From an uncultured Acidobacteriia bacterium (GTDB lineage Bacteria > Acidobacteriota > Terriglobia > Bryobacterales > Bryobacteraceae): 64,000 bases of DNA. This document shows, piece by piece, positions 9,586 through 18,318 of the stretch. The stretch covers positions 22,498-86,497 of the forward strand of contig CAIYVZ010000150.1 of NCBI GenBank assembly GCA_903929755.1, read 5' to 3'. The first letter of the stretch is position 1. Each line of letters begins with the position of its first letter. The notes beneath the pieces are model-generated. The model saw only the letters and a list, made by a program, of their open reading frames with translations. It was not told the DNA's origin and searched no databases. Made by a program: the position numbers and the translations under genes.

Positions 9586-9774
9586 CGTCCATCTCACAAT
9601 CCCCCGCGTGAAGCTCCCGAGTGGGATCGGCGTCGAAGTTTTCCCGTCGGCAATGCCGGGGCGGCCTCAAGATACCCACGTAATGGCTGGCCCCCCGAGT
9701 CCGTTGTGCCAGCGAATACTTGCGAGCCCGCATGGAACCCGAACTCGTCAAAGAATCCGCCGGATACCGCAGAT

Positions 9775-10089
9775 CTATTCGAGAATCGCCCGTTCGCAGA
9801 GTCCGGTTTCGCGGTCTACGCGAACCGCGAGGCCGCTCGGCTCCACTCGTGAATCGTTCTCCGGAAAATAAATAAGCCAGACTTTTCTTAGCTCACCGCG
9901 GTCATTTTTCCACGACTCTTCCGTTGCCGTGGCCTTGTCGAACTGAAGGGGTGTCTTCCGGCGACCCATCCCGCTGCGGTTCCGGCGAGCCCACTCTCCC
10001 GCCAGTTGCACCGCGCGCTGCTTTCCGATCCCGTCCTGTGCCAGGCCCATCATTGCAGCGAACAGAAACACGAACCAGCGCCGGTACAT
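9775..10089 (-). CDS. Small secreted protein of unknown function
   Basis: 104 aa with a signal-peptide-like start (MYRRWFVFLFAAMMGLAQDG) and a mature part containing the beta-like segment KVWLIYFPENDSRVEP followed by SGLAVRVDRETGLCERA. The 'protein plus internal DRETG' pattern is reminiscent of small PepSY-like domains, but I do not assign a family. It begins 9 bases after the stop of the upstream metzincin gene on the same strand and is probably co-transcribed, so it could be a partner or inhibitor of that protease; this is inference from position only. Confidence 0.55.
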   Translation of the reverse strand: MYRRWFVFLFAAMMGLAQDGIGKQRAVQLAGEWARRNRSGMGRRKTPLQFDKATATEESWKNDRGELRKVWLIYFPENDSRVEPSGLAVRVDRETGLCERAILE

Positions 10090-10098
10090 GAACTAATG

Positions 10099-10977
10099 CT
10101 ATCGCTTTCGGCGGCGCAGCGCCAGGAAGCCAATTGCGACCAGCCCCCCCCATACCGCGGACGGCTCCGGTACCGGCTGGGTGTATAACGCCATGACACC
10201 TTGAAAATCCCCGTCGGTAATGGCGATGCGCGTATCCATCGGCGCCGCAGACGACCACATAATGGAACTGCCCGATACCTTGGCGGCATTTTTGTTGTGG
10301 CCAAAGCCGACCGCATGCCCCACTTCGTGGCGCGCCGTGGTCAGGAAGTCCCGGCCATCGCCCGCCCCCGGCGCCGCAGCTCCGGTGTACCAGGTAAAGT
10401 CAGCGGTGTTGAAAGTGATCGTCTGGTTGCTCGAATCGAATTCGCCGGTCGTGTCGGCGTCAATGGCTCCGAACTTGACATTGATGTAAGGTATAGTCGG
10501 TCGCTTCGTGGCACGTACAAAATTAAAGCCGAGCGTGACGTCGGGTCGGCCGGCAGCCCCATAATAAGTCATCGCGCCCAACACCCAGTCGCTGAATGCC
10601 TCTTCCACCCGGAGGTCGAAAGCGTCGGTGTTGCTGTAGCCCGCGTCGAAGAAGAAATACACCTGGTTGGCGATGTAACCATGACCGAAATTGGCGGTGC
10701 CGGGGGCGTGAAATGCCGTCGTGTCTCCGTTGTTATCCCACGCCTTGTTGGCAAACCAGCTGTCTTCGCCATTGTTGACCCCCAGCGGCAAATCGTTCCA
10801 GTGCTGGTGCATGATGGCTGGATCGCTCTTGTCTCCACTTGACCATGTGGTGACCGTATCGTTGTGGGGGTGCTCATTACCCGGCAGTATGGGCAAAGCA
10901 AATCCGGACAGGCTGATGGTCGCCGTAATGAGAGCGAACCGAGCCACGAAACGCAGGTTGGATAGTAGCTTGGACAT
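10099..10977 (-). CDS. Metzincin (matrixin-like) protease with PEP-CTERM anchor
   Basis: 292 aa: signal peptide (about 1-28), a catalytic domain with the zinc motif HEVGHAVGFGH (HExxHxxGxxH, metzincin clan) near residue 220, and a PEP-CTERM tail (VPEPSAVWGGL, hydrophobic helix, RRRKR). A methionine-turn candidate is SSIMWSS, just after the zinc motif, as expected for metzincins. The protein is presumably exported, cleaved by an exosortase and kept in the envelope or extracellular matrix. AGGAGG lies about 9 bases before the ATG. Transcribed divergently from the TIGR03435 gene at 11163 and followed by a small secreted protein gene. Confidence 0.82.
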   Translation of the reverse strand: MSKLLSNLRFVARFALITATISLSGFALPILPGNEHPHNDTVTTWSSGDKSDPAIMHQHWNDLPLGVNNGEDSWFANKAWDNNGDTTAFHAPGTANFGHGYIANQVYFFFDAGYSNTDAFDLRVEEAFSDWVLGAMTYYGAAGRPDVTLGFNFVRATKRPTIPYINVKFGAIDADTTGEFDSSNQTITFNTADFTWYTGAAAPGAGDGRDFLTTARHEVGHAVGFGHNKNAAKVSGSSIMWSSAAPMDTRIAITDGDFQGVMALYTQPVPEPSAVWGGLVAIGFLALRRRKR

Positions 10978-11162
10978 AAATCTGGCCCTCCTGGCCAGTT
11001 ACTCACCAGACGTTATCATTTTCGCCGCGCGGATTCAATAGCATATTTTCAGGACGTTATCTCCCGGCAACGCGAGCCATTACTCCCTCGGCTCCGATTC
11101 GGAAGAGTGCCAAATGCTTGCCACCTCCGGAACTTTGGACTCCCGGGCGGAGTCAACACACC

Positions 11163-11909
11163 ATGCCACAGGTACGTTTTTTGGGGCTGATAGCTCTCGG
11201 CGTTTCGTTCGTGGCCGCGCAGCAGCGGCCCGAGTTCGAAGTCGCCACCCTGAAACTCTCGCCACCACCCGAAGGCGACCTGATCAACATCAATCTCGGG
11301 CGCGTCCAGAACGGCAAGCTCACCATGGCCAACGTCACACTGGGAGACTGCCTCAAGTTCGCCTGCAACCTCAGTTCCAACGCGCAATTCGCGGGCCCCG
11401 CGTGGCTCAACGAAAAACCACTCCGCTTCGACATCGTCGCGCACACCAAGCCCCGCACGTCCCCTCAGCAGATCCGCCTCATGCTGCAAAACCTGCTCGC
11501 CGACCGCCTGAAACTGACCACCCATGTTGAAAAGCGGGAAATCGTCTACCTCGCCCTCGTCCCGGCGAAGAACGGGCCCAAACTCCAGCCAGCCAAACCA
11601 GATGCTCCACAGAACACCGGTCCCCAAATCCCCGGCAAGCTCAACCACAATGCCCTGGGCATGGACATGCTCACCCGCCTGCTCGCCCGCTTCGAACGCG
11701 ATACCGTCATCGACCAAACCGGCCTGCAGGGCCAGTTTGAGATCCATCTCGAATGGGAACCGTCCACCCGCAACAACCCCGACAGTCCCGCAGGCCCCTC
11801 CGTCTATACCGCCCTTCAGGAACAACTTGGCCTCCGGCTGATCCGGCAGAAAGGTCCGGTCGACATCCTGATCATCGATCACGCCGAACAAGTCCCCGCC
11901 GCCAACTAA
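11163..11909 (+). CDS. TIGR03435 family soil-associated protein
   Basis: 248 aa using the ATG at 11163, which begins a signal peptide (MPQVRFLGLIALGVSFVAAQ) with GGCGGAG upstream. The mature protein follows the TIGR03435 pattern: opening PEFEVATLKLSP, then LMLQNLLADRLKLTTHVEKRE, VYLALVPAKNGPKL and a C-terminal LGLRLIRQKGPVDILIIDHAE. This family is strongly expanded in Acidobacteria and has no proven function. A second member is at 55257. The gene is convergent with pnp. Confidence 0.88.
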   Translation: MPQVRFLGLIALGVSFVAAQQRPEFEVATLKLSPPPEGDLININLGRVQNGKLTMANVTLGDCLKFACNLSSNAQFAGPAWLNEKPLRFDIVAHTKPRTSPQQIRLMLQNLLADRLKLTTHVEKREIVYLALVPAKNGPKLQPAKPDAPQNTGPQIPGKLNHNALGMDMLTRLLARFERDTVIDQTGLQGQFEIHLEWEPSTRNNPDSPAGPSVYTALQEQLGLRLIRQKGPVDILIIDHAEQVPAAN

Positions 11910-11928
11910 AACACGCGCACAAACGCCA

Positions 11929-11978
11929 AACGGGGCGGAGAACCTACCAGAATGCTCTGGCAAGTCCTCCGCCCCGTT
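11929..11978. terminator. Hairpin between convergent TIGR03435 gene and pnp
   Basis: A 12-base inverted repeat (AACGGGGCGGAG at 11929-11940 and its complement at 11967-11978) with a 26-base loop lies between two convergent stops. It lacks a good T tract, so termination in both directions is probable but not certain. Confidence 0.45.
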
Positions 11979-12001
11979 ATGGGCGAAGCGTTAGCTTCTG
12001 T

Positions 12002-14113
12002 TTACTGACCTTCTTTGGCCTTCATCTGGTCGCGGAGTTCTTTCAGAACGGCTTTGCGGCTGAGCTTGATCTTGTTGCCTTCAATCCCAATCACCTTCAC
12101 CCGAATCTGATCGCCTTCATTCAGCTCGTCGGTAACCAGCTTGATGCGGTTCTCGGCGATTTCGCTGATATGCAGCAGACCATCGGTGCCCGGGAAGATT
12201 TCCACGAATGCGCCGAAATCGACGATCCGCACAACCTTGCCCAAATACACCTTGCCGATTTCGGCGGTCGCGGTCAGGTCGGCAATAATCTGCAGAGCCT
12301 GCTTCGCGGCAACCGGATCCGACGACGCCACATGAATCGTGCCATCATCTTCAACGTCAATCTTCACGCCGGTCTGTTCAATAATGCCGCGGATAACCTT
12401 GCCGCCCGGTCCAATCACGTCACGGATCTTATCCACCGGAATCTTGGTGGTGTAGATGCGAGGAGCGTAGGGTGACATTTCCTGACGAGCTTCCGTCAGA
12501 ACGTCTTCCATTTTGGAGATGATGTGCAGGCGGCCACGCTTGGCCTGTTCCAGAGCTTCCTTCATCAGTTCTGTGGTAACGTTCGGAACCTTGATGTCCA
12601 TCTGGAGAGCCGTGATGCCGGCACGCGTACCGGCAACCTTGAAGTCCATGTCGCCGTAATGATCTTCAGCGCCCGCAATGTCGGTCAGAATGGCGTACTT
12701 GTCGCCTTCCTTCACCAGACCCATCGCCACGCCGCCAACCGGAGCCTTAATCGGCACACCGGCATCCATCAGCGCGATGCTCGCGCCGCAGACAGAGGCC
12801 ATGGAACTGGAACCGTTCGATTCCAGAATGTCGGAAACCACGCGAACCGTGTAGGGGAAGTCTGCTTCGCTCGGCATCGCGGCCAGAACCGCGCGCTCCG
12901 CCAGCGCACCATGTCCGATTTCACGACGGCCAGGGCCGCGCATAAAGCCGGTTTCTCCAACCGAGAACGGGGGGAAATTGTAGTGCAGCATGAAGCGCTT
13001 GAACGTCTCGCCCGCTTCCAGCATTTCAATGCGCTGTTCGTCGTCCTTGGTACCAAGGGTGACGGTGACCAGAGCCTGCGTCTCACCACGCGTAAACACG
13101 GCAGAACCGTGCGTACGGGGCAGAACGCCCGCTTCGCCCCAAATGTCGCGAACTTCGTCAAACGCACGGCCATCGGGACGGCGACGCTTGTCCAGCATCT
13201 CGTCACGGAAGATTTTTTCCTTCAGGCTGTCGAACAGCTTGCCGGCTTCTGCCTTCTGTTCGTCGGCAACGCCTTCCACCGCGGCTGCGTGCAGCGCGTC
13301 GATTTTGGCGTAGCTTTCCAGCTTGCCGTACTTGCTGGTGTCCAGAGCGTCCGTCAGGTCCACACGAACCTTGGCTTCAATCTCGGCCAGCAGGGCTTCG
13401 TTGACGACGGCGTGCGTGAACACGCGCTTCGTCTTGCCGGCAACCTTCACCAACTGCTTGATACCGGCCGCAATCTGCTTGCAGGCTGCCAGACCGAATT
13501 CCAGAGCGCCGATGACTTCTTCTTCGCTGGATTCCTGAGCGCCGGCTTCTACCATTACGATGCCTTCTTCAGTGGCAGCAACCGTAATGTTGAGGCTGGA
13601 TGCGCGCGATTCCTCGTAAGTGCAGTTGGCGACGTACTTGCCGTCAACCAGCGACACACGAACGCCGCAGGCGATGTGGTGGAACGGGATATCGGAGATC
13701 GCGAGCGCGGCGCCCGCGCCGATGATCGCCAGGATTCCGGGGTCGGTGGAGGGGTCAGCCGACAGAACCATCGCGATAATCTGCGTCTCGATCATGAACC
13801 CTTCCGGGAACAGGGGACGCAGCGGACGGTCAATCATCCGGCTGGTGAGGGTTTCCTTCTCAGACATACGGCCTTCGCGCTTAATGTAGCCGCCCGGAAT
13901 CTTGCCGGCAGCATACGTAAATTCGCGATAGTCGCAAGTGAGGGGGAAGAAGCTCTGATTCGGCTTCGGTTTGGCGGCGCTGCAAGCGCTCACCAGAACA
14001 ACCGAATCGCCCTGGCGGACGAGGACGGATCCACCAGCCTGTTTGGCCAGCTTTCCGGTTTCAATACTAATTTTCTTGCCGTCGAGATCGATTTCAACAG
14101 TCTGTATGTTCAT
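12002..14113 (-). CDS. pnp: Polyribonucleotide nucleotidyltransferase (PNPase)
   Basis: 703 aa, normal for PNPase, the phosphorolytic 3'-5' exoribonuclease of mRNA decay. Two RNase PH-like halves are visible, the first with FPLTCDYREFTYAAGKIPGG (about 56-75) and the second with RTHGSAVFTRGETQALVTVT and the FMLHYNFPPFSVGE loop. These are followed by a KH domain (KIPVDKIRDVIGPGGKVI, about 560) and an S1 domain (GKVYLGKVVRIVDFGAFVEI, about 625-690). The rpsO-pnp order on this strand is the common bacterial arrangement. The C-terminus is a short basic KEGQ tail without a long extension. Confidence 0.97.
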   Translation of the reverse strand: MNIQTVEIDLDGKKISIETGKLAKQAGGSVLVRQGDSVVLVSACSAAKPKPNQSFFPLTCDYREFTYAAGKIPGGYIKREGRMSEKETLTSRMIDRPLRPLFPEGFMIETQIIAMVLSADPSTDPGILAIIGAGAALAISDIPFHHIACGVRVSLVDGKYVANCTYEESRASSLNITVAATEEGIVMVEAGAQESSEEEVIGALEFGLAACKQIAAGIKQLVKVAGKTKRVFTHAVVNEALLAEIEAKVRVDLTDALDTSKYGKLESYAKIDALHAAAVEGVADEQKAEAGKLFDSLKEKIFRDEMLDKRRRPDGRAFDEVRDIWGEAGVLPRTHGSAVFTRGETQALVTVTLGTKDDEQRIEMLEAGETFKRFMLHYNFPPFSVGETGFMRGPGRREIGHGALAERAVLAAMPSEADFPYTVRVVSDILESNGSSSMASVCGASIALMDAGVPIKAPVGGVAMGLVKEGDKYAILTDIAGAEDHYGDMDFKVAGTRAGITALQMDIKVPNVTTELMKEALEQAKRGRLHIISKMEDVLTEARQEMSPYAPRIYTTKIPVDKIRDVIGPGGKVIRGIIEQTGVKIDVEDDGTIHVASSDPVAAKQALQIIADLTATAEIGKVYLGKVVRIVDFGAFVEIFPGTDGLLHISEIAENRIKLVTDELNEGDQIRVKVIGIEGNKIKLSRKAVLKELRDQMKAKEGQ

Positions 14114-14254
14114 GTTTTCAGTGCCGGGTTACGTTCCCCGGACGTCCTTTATCTGCCGGAATTACCGGCGCAAACCCATGACGGGCCCGATCTGGCGAGG
14201 GGAGCTGAAAAAGGAGGGGATTTTGGACGCGCCTGAACAGGCACGCCTGTGTGA

Positions 14255-14279
14255 CACCCCGGCATCAAAACCCGGGGTG
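14255..14279 (-). terminator. Hairpin downstream of rpsO
   Basis: On the minus strand CACCCCGG and CCGGGGTG pair around a 9-base loop containing TTTT, between the rpsO stop and the pnp start. There is no T tract after it, so it may be an attenuating or RNase-processing hairpin rather than a full terminator, as is common in rpsO-pnp operons. Confidence 0.4.
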
Positions 14280-14369
14280 ATCGCAGGTCATACGGACTTG
14301 CGAAAGCAGGGGGGAAATCCCACCTGCTTCGAAGTAAGGAACTTATAAACTGGTTTAGCGGCGAACCGC

Positions 14370-14639
14370 TTAGTGGCGGATCGAAAGCTTCGTCAGGACA
14401 CTCTTGTAACGTTCCGGGCTGGTGTTCTTAAGGTAAGTCAACAGCCGACGACGCTTCGCGACCAGAGTCAAAAGACCCCTGCGCGAGGAATGATCCTGGC
14501 GATGAGTTTTAAAGTGCTCCGTGAGCTCCAGGATACGCGTGCTCAACAGTGCGATCTGTACTTCGGGCGAGCCTGTGTCGGATTTGTGAACCTGGTTCCG
14601 AACAACAACTTGCCGCTTTGCTTCTCCCGCCAATGCCAT
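14370..14639 (-). CDS. rpsO: 30S ribosomal protein S15
   Basis: 89 aa with the complete S15 signature: [37 protein letters not shown] and a C-terminal [13 protein letters not shown]. The ATG at 14637-14639 fits the family N-terminus ([12 protein letters not shown]); the reading frame stays open upstream, but that part has no S15 similarity and crosses a minisatellite. An AGGAG lies about 15 bases upstream, farther than ideal. S15 binds 16S rRNA early in 30S assembly and in other bacteria represses its own translation. Confidence 0.95.
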   Translation of the reverse strand: MALAGEAKRQVVVRNQVHKSDTGSPEVQIALLSTRILELTEHFKTHRQDHSSRRGLLTLVAKRRRLLTYLKNTSPERYKSVLTKLSIRH

Positions 14640-14810
14640 CTTAAAGGTTACTACTCCTGTTCTTCTCTTTTGCTCGCTAGTATCAGTTGTGAGTGTAACA
14701 CAAGTGCGAGAGTCCGTACTTGCAAGAAACACACCACACCCGCAAAACGAGTTCTTCATTATTGTAGCCGATACCACCCCACCAACGGGAAATATCAGGT
14801 GACAGCAGCA

Positions 14811-14866
14811 CCGCCACACCACCACCGCCACACCACCACCGCCACACCACCACCGCCACACCACCC
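14811..14866. repeat. 14-bp minisatellite upstream of rpsO
   Basis: Four head-to-tail copies of CCGCCACACCACCA (14811, 14825, 14839, 14853; the last ends in CCC), about 170 bases upstream of the rpsO start. The 14-base unit does not preserve a reading frame. The rest of 14640-14929 contains no gene I can support; it should hold the rpsO promoter on the minus strand. Confidence 0.9.
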
Positions 14867-14929
14867 GGTTGACTCTGATTCACCCGGGCCGTACCATCCA
14901 ACTATGAGTTCGGCCTCCGCAACCTACCG

Positions 14930-15409
14930 TTATATCGTGCGTTCACCGGGGCTCCAGAGTGGAAACGCAGTCACCGAAAAGTAATTCGCATCCGCCGGCC
15001 CGATTACCCTCTTCGCGACACTCCGATACCGCCCCGCATCGTCCAGCACCGAAGCCACCTCCCGCCCGCTCGGATACCGCATCCAAGTCAACTGCCTGCC
15101 CGGGCTCCACTGATAACCAGGTAAAGTCCCCGTCGCCCCCGCAAACAGATAATCGACGCGGTTGGTCCGTTGCTTGCTCCGCACCACTCTTCCGAGAGGA
15201 TCGTAATCCAGATAATGCGTCTCCGAACTGGTGTTCTTCACCATCGTCAGCCGCCCTTTCAAATACTTCGTTCCCGAAGTGTCTGACTGAGCTGTTCTGC
15301 AACCGGTCCCCATCGACAGTTCAGCGTAACAGTAGGTGATTCCGGACGTTGTGGCCAACGGCCCCCCCGGACGAGTACGTCTTGCTCGCCACACGCCCGG
15401 GCACATCAT
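14930..15409 (-). pseudogene. RHS/YD-repeat protein fragment
   Basis: About 160 open codons containing YD-repeat-like text: LKGRLTMVKNTSSETHYLDYDPLGRV, shown here as three pieces by eye (KGRLTMVKN, THYLDYDPLGRVV, RQLTWMRYPSGREV), then VLDDAGRYRSVAKRV. This resembles the core of RHS proteins, which are normally over 1,000 residues. No start with export signal, no core-terminal PxxxxDPxGL motif and no toxin domain are visible, so it is a decayed internal piece. It reads toward pnp/rpsO on the same strand, ending at 14930. Confidence 0.55.
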
Positions 15410-15971
15410 ACAAGCAGGACGTCACCCTGGGCTCGGTCCGGACGCCGGCTGCAAGATCCGTGGACAACATCAGCCATCAATCAGGAAGGCCAGGCGTCGA
15501 GGGTCCATCCACATCGGCTGATCTCGTCGCCGCCGCTGCCGACCGGCCCGCTGATGCCATGGCTGCCCGGTTTCACGAAGCCTGCGCGGCAAGGTAAGGA
15601 ATCAAAGGCCCCCTGTACCTGTATACAACTATCCCGCTCCGGGCCTCCGCGAAAGCACGGCCGGTGTATCAAGTCGCAAAGCCCAGATCAAGAGCGCCCG
15701 GCGGCGGCTAACACCGACACCGATTTCTGGCCCAAATACATCCAGCATAGTGCGGGGGCCACCCCAGCCGCCGCTCCCAAAAAGTCCTCTTTATTGCTTA
15801 ACGGGCGGCCTGCTCATGGAAGCCGCCATGCGCAAGCACGCGGTTAGCCGCTGCCGTCGTATCGAGGCCTCAATAGCTCAGGCAGCCCGCCCAGGATGGC
15901 CTGACCGACTGGACTTGTTACCCGAAAAGGCGCGCCAAAAACTGCGTAGCCATCTCGCAGACACTCCCCCC
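15410..15971. other. Gene-poor stretch beside the RHS remnant
   Basis: Several short frames overlap on both strands but none has a convincing start, composition or family. It may be older RHS debris. No repeat, IS end or structural RNA was recognised. Confidence 0.4.
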
Positions 15972-16121
15972 CTAGCCGCCCGACTGCCCCTCATCTTCCA
16001 GTCTGCCCGGATGGGAATGAATCCACGTCTGGCCTCTGTGTGCATCACACGGCATATCGCTATCGACAGGGTCCAGTATGTCTTCTTCCAGCATCTCTTC
16101 GGATTTTTCAACAACGTCCAT
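15972..16121 (-). CDS. Possible small acidic protein (49 aa)
   Basis: ATG at 16119-16121 has GAGGT five to six bases upstream and opens 49 codons (MDVVEKSEEMLEEDILDPVD...), ending at TAG just before a G7 run. The composition is acidic and protein-like, and an AT-rich sequence lies upstream. Reading past the stop continues open for many codons, so a larger gene may have been broken here. No family recognised. Confidence 0.35.
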   Translation of the reverse strand: MDVVEKSEEMLEEDILDPVDSDMPCDAHRGQTWIHSHPGRLEDEGQSGG

Positions 16122-16267
16122 TAGACACCTCGGTCGTTTTTTAGCATTTTCGATGCCACATTAAAAATACACGAAACTGCGGATACGCGCGGCAGACCTG
16201 GGCGAGTTCGCGCACCCCAATCGCGTATGGTCGCGCAAGGTGCGCCCACACCGCCGAAAGCAGAGAA

Positions 16268-16273
16268 TATAAT
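16268..16273 (+). promoter_or_regulatory. -10 element (TATAAT) of the mutarotase-like gene
   Basis: A perfect TATAAT 58 bases before the ATG at 16332. No clear TTGACA lies 17 bases upstream, so only the -10 is supported. It fits use of the 16332 start rather than the open codons before it. Confidence 0.4.
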
Positions 16274-16331
16274 GCCTGTGGCCCCTGATACCGCGTCCCT
16301 CAACCACGCGTCTCTGCCCCGAAGGAACCCG

Positions 16332-17417
16332 ATGCCGAACCAAGCTATTCGTAACACCGCAATCACAGCCGTCCTCCTCCTCCGTGGCTTCACCGCCTCC
16401 GCCGCTGAACCGCCCACCGCCTCCATCACCAACGGCACAGTTCTCGCTAAACTAAATCTCCCGGACGCAGAGAACGGCTACTACCGGGGGACCCGCTTCG
16501 ACTGGTCCGGTTCCGTCCTGAGCCTCCAGGCCGCCGGCCACTCCTACTTCGGTCAGTGGTTCGCCCGCTACAACCCCACCATCCACGATTCCATCACCGG
16601 CCCCGTGGAAGACTACGCGCCCCTCAACTACACGGAAGCGAAACCGGGCGAAACCTTCGTGAAAATCGGCGTCGGCGTTCTCCGCCGTACCGACGATCAG
16701 GCCTATCGCTTCAGCGCCGCATACGAGCTTCTCGACACAGGCAAGTGGGCCGTCCGTACCGGCCCGGATTTCGTCGAGTACCGGCATGAAGTCAGCGACC
16801 CCAAGTCCGGCTACGCCTACGTCTACACGAAGACAATCCGCCTCACGCACGGCAAGCCGCAGATGACCCTTGAACACAACCTCCGCAACACCGGCACGAA
16901 GGCCATCGCCACCAACGTCTACAACCACGGCTTCTTTATGCTCGATGCGCAGACTACCGGCCCTGATTTCACCGTCACGTTCCCGTTCGAACTCAAAGCC
17001 AGCCGCCCCATGACAGGCCTTGCCGAGGTGAGAGGGAAGCAGATCGTCTACCTCAAGGAACTGGAAGAGAATGCAAACGCCGCCGGGTTGCCCGCAACAC
17101 CGGCCCCCGCCGTGGCTGGCACCGCGCCTGGACGCGGTCCCGGCCGTGGTGGTCGTCAGCAAGCCAGCACCTTAATCGAGGGCTTCGGCCCTGACCCGAA
17201 AGACTTCGATATTCGCATCGAGAACCACAAGACCGGTGCGGGTATCCGCATCACCGGCGACCAGCCCCTGTGGCGCCTCAACTTCTGGTCGGTCCGGACC
17301 ACCGTGTGCCCCGAGGCCTATGTGGAAGTGAACGCAGCCCCGGGTAAAGATACCTCGTGGCGGCTGACTTACGATTTCTACTCGCTCCCGGCAGGCGGCG
17401 CAGCCCGGCTCCAATAA
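16332..17417 (+). CDS. Secreted aldose 1-epimerase-like (mutarotase fold) protein
   Basis: 361 aa from ATG 16332, with GAAGGA seven bases upstream and a signal peptide (MPNQAIRNTAITAVLLLRGFTASAAEP). The body resembles galactose-mutarotase-like proteins: an early YYRGTRFDWSG segment, VKIGVGVLRR, LEHNLRNTGTKAI and VYNHGFFMLD, consistent with the supersandwich fold. It has a low-complexity Gly/Arg/Pro insert (TAPGRGPGRGGRQQ, about 285-298) absent from typical enzymes. Sugar epimerisation is plausible but catalytic residues cannot be confirmed by eye. The gene is monocistronic as far as seen and converges on the esterase gene at 17509. Confidence 0.6.
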   Translation: MPNQAIRNTAITAVLLLRGFTASAAEPPTASITNGTVLAKLNLPDAENGYYRGTRFDWSGSVLSLQAAGHSYFGQWFARYNPTIHDSITGPVEDYAPLNYTEAKPGETFVKIGVGVLRRTDDQAYRFSAAYELLDTGKWAVRTGPDFVEYRHEVSDPKSGYAYVYTKTIRLTHGKPQMTLEHNLRNTGTKAIATNVYNHGFFMLDAQTTGPDFTVTFPFELKASRPMTGLAEVRGKQIVYLKELEENANAAGLPATPAPAVAGTAPGRGPGRGGRQQASTLIEGFGPDPKDFDIRIENHKTGAGIRITGDQPLWRLNFWSVRTTVCPEAYVEVNAAPGKDTSWRLTYDFYSLPAGGAARLQ

Positions 17418-17508
17418 ACTCCGCTATTTACCAGGCAGAAGCCCGCAATGGGGTCAAAACACTGTCCCGCGCCATCGGGTGCGCAGGTGGTTTAGGCGCG
17501 CCGATGGT

Positions 17509-18174
17509 TTAGATTTCGCGCAGAAACTGACCTGCCGCTGCCGTCACTTCGTCCGCCCACTTGTGGCCAGCGTCGAACTCAACCGCTGTTACGTTCACCG
17601 AGCCGTTCACAAGTCGCCCCTGATCCTCAGCGAACTTCTCTGTTCTATAAAAACCATCCGAGTTCCCGCGGGCAAGCAGGACCGCCGCTATCCTCTGCAA
17701 CTCGCCAGCCGTCAGTTCGGGAGGAATATCCCCACCAACCGCAATCACACCCGCCACCCCAGGCGGCGCATTCACCGCGCACCGAAAAGCCATCGCAACC
17801 CCCTGCGAGAATCCGGCAAACACAATCCTCGGTCTTGTTGGCCACTGCGCGGAAACCGCTTCCAGACAGGTGGCAACAAATGCCAGATTATCGGCGATTG
17901 CCGCGTCCCTGTCCTGCCTCGTCATCCAGCTCGCCACTACGCGATCTGTACGCCGGTCATAGAACTGGTGCAACGCCTGGATGGACACCACCAGCCAGCC
18001 CTCGCTCCCCGGAATTGCGCGCAGGCGCTCCAGTTGTGCTTCCGCATCTTCGCCATACCCGTGGAAGCCTACCAGCAAAGGTGCCGGCCCCGACACCGCA
18101 GGCGGGATTGCAAGATATCGGCCATGGACGGTCGCTGCTACTTTTCCTTCTGTCACAGAGTTCCAATCATACAT
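17509..18174 (-). CDS. Alpha/beta-hydrolase (phospholipase/carboxylesterase type)
   Basis: 221 aa from ATG 18174 (MYDWNSVTEGKV). Visible features are an oxyanion-hole motif LLVGFHGYGED (about 33-43), the nucleophile elbow FAGFSQGVAMAF, an acid segment ARGNSDGFY and a final catalytic histidine in FDAGHKWAD. These match the short carboxylesterase/dienelactone-hydrolase-like group without a lid. No signal peptide is seen with this start, so a cytoplasmic role is likely. The reading frame extends upstream, but those residues are not family-like. No good Shine-Dalgarno. The CitE-type lyase gene is 145 bases upstream on the same strand. Confidence 0.75.
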   Translation of the reverse strand: MYDWNSVTEGKVAATVHGRYLAIPPAVSGPAPLLVGFHGYGEDAEAQLERLRAIPGSEGWLVVSIQALHQFYDRRTDRVVASWMTRQDRDAAIADNLAFVATCLEAVSAQWPTRPRIVFAGFSQGVAMAFRCAVNAPPGVAGVIAVGGDIPPELTAGELQRIAAVLLARGNSDGFYRTEKFAEDQGRLVNGSVNVTAVEFDAGHKWADEVTAAAGQFLREI

Positions 18175-18318
18175 TCGCGCTGTCAAAAGGCACCACAAAG
18201 CCCGGCGCACGGACCATGGCGGTGGACCCCGCCACACATCGAAGCTACCTCGCCGTTCCCAATTTTGAACCGCCCGCGCCAGGCAACAGGGGGTGAACGC
18301 CCGCTTCTGAGGCCCCGT

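Noticed and set aside
12524..14236. A 570-codon open frame on the plus strand opposite pnp
   Set aside because: It is antisense to a certain PNPase gene, has the His/Arg/Gln-rich look of a mirror frame, and matches no family.
14811..14866. Short tandem array considered as CRISPR or iteron origin
   Set aside because: Units are contiguous with no spacers, there is no replication gene or DnaA box nearby, and ribosomal genes flank it.
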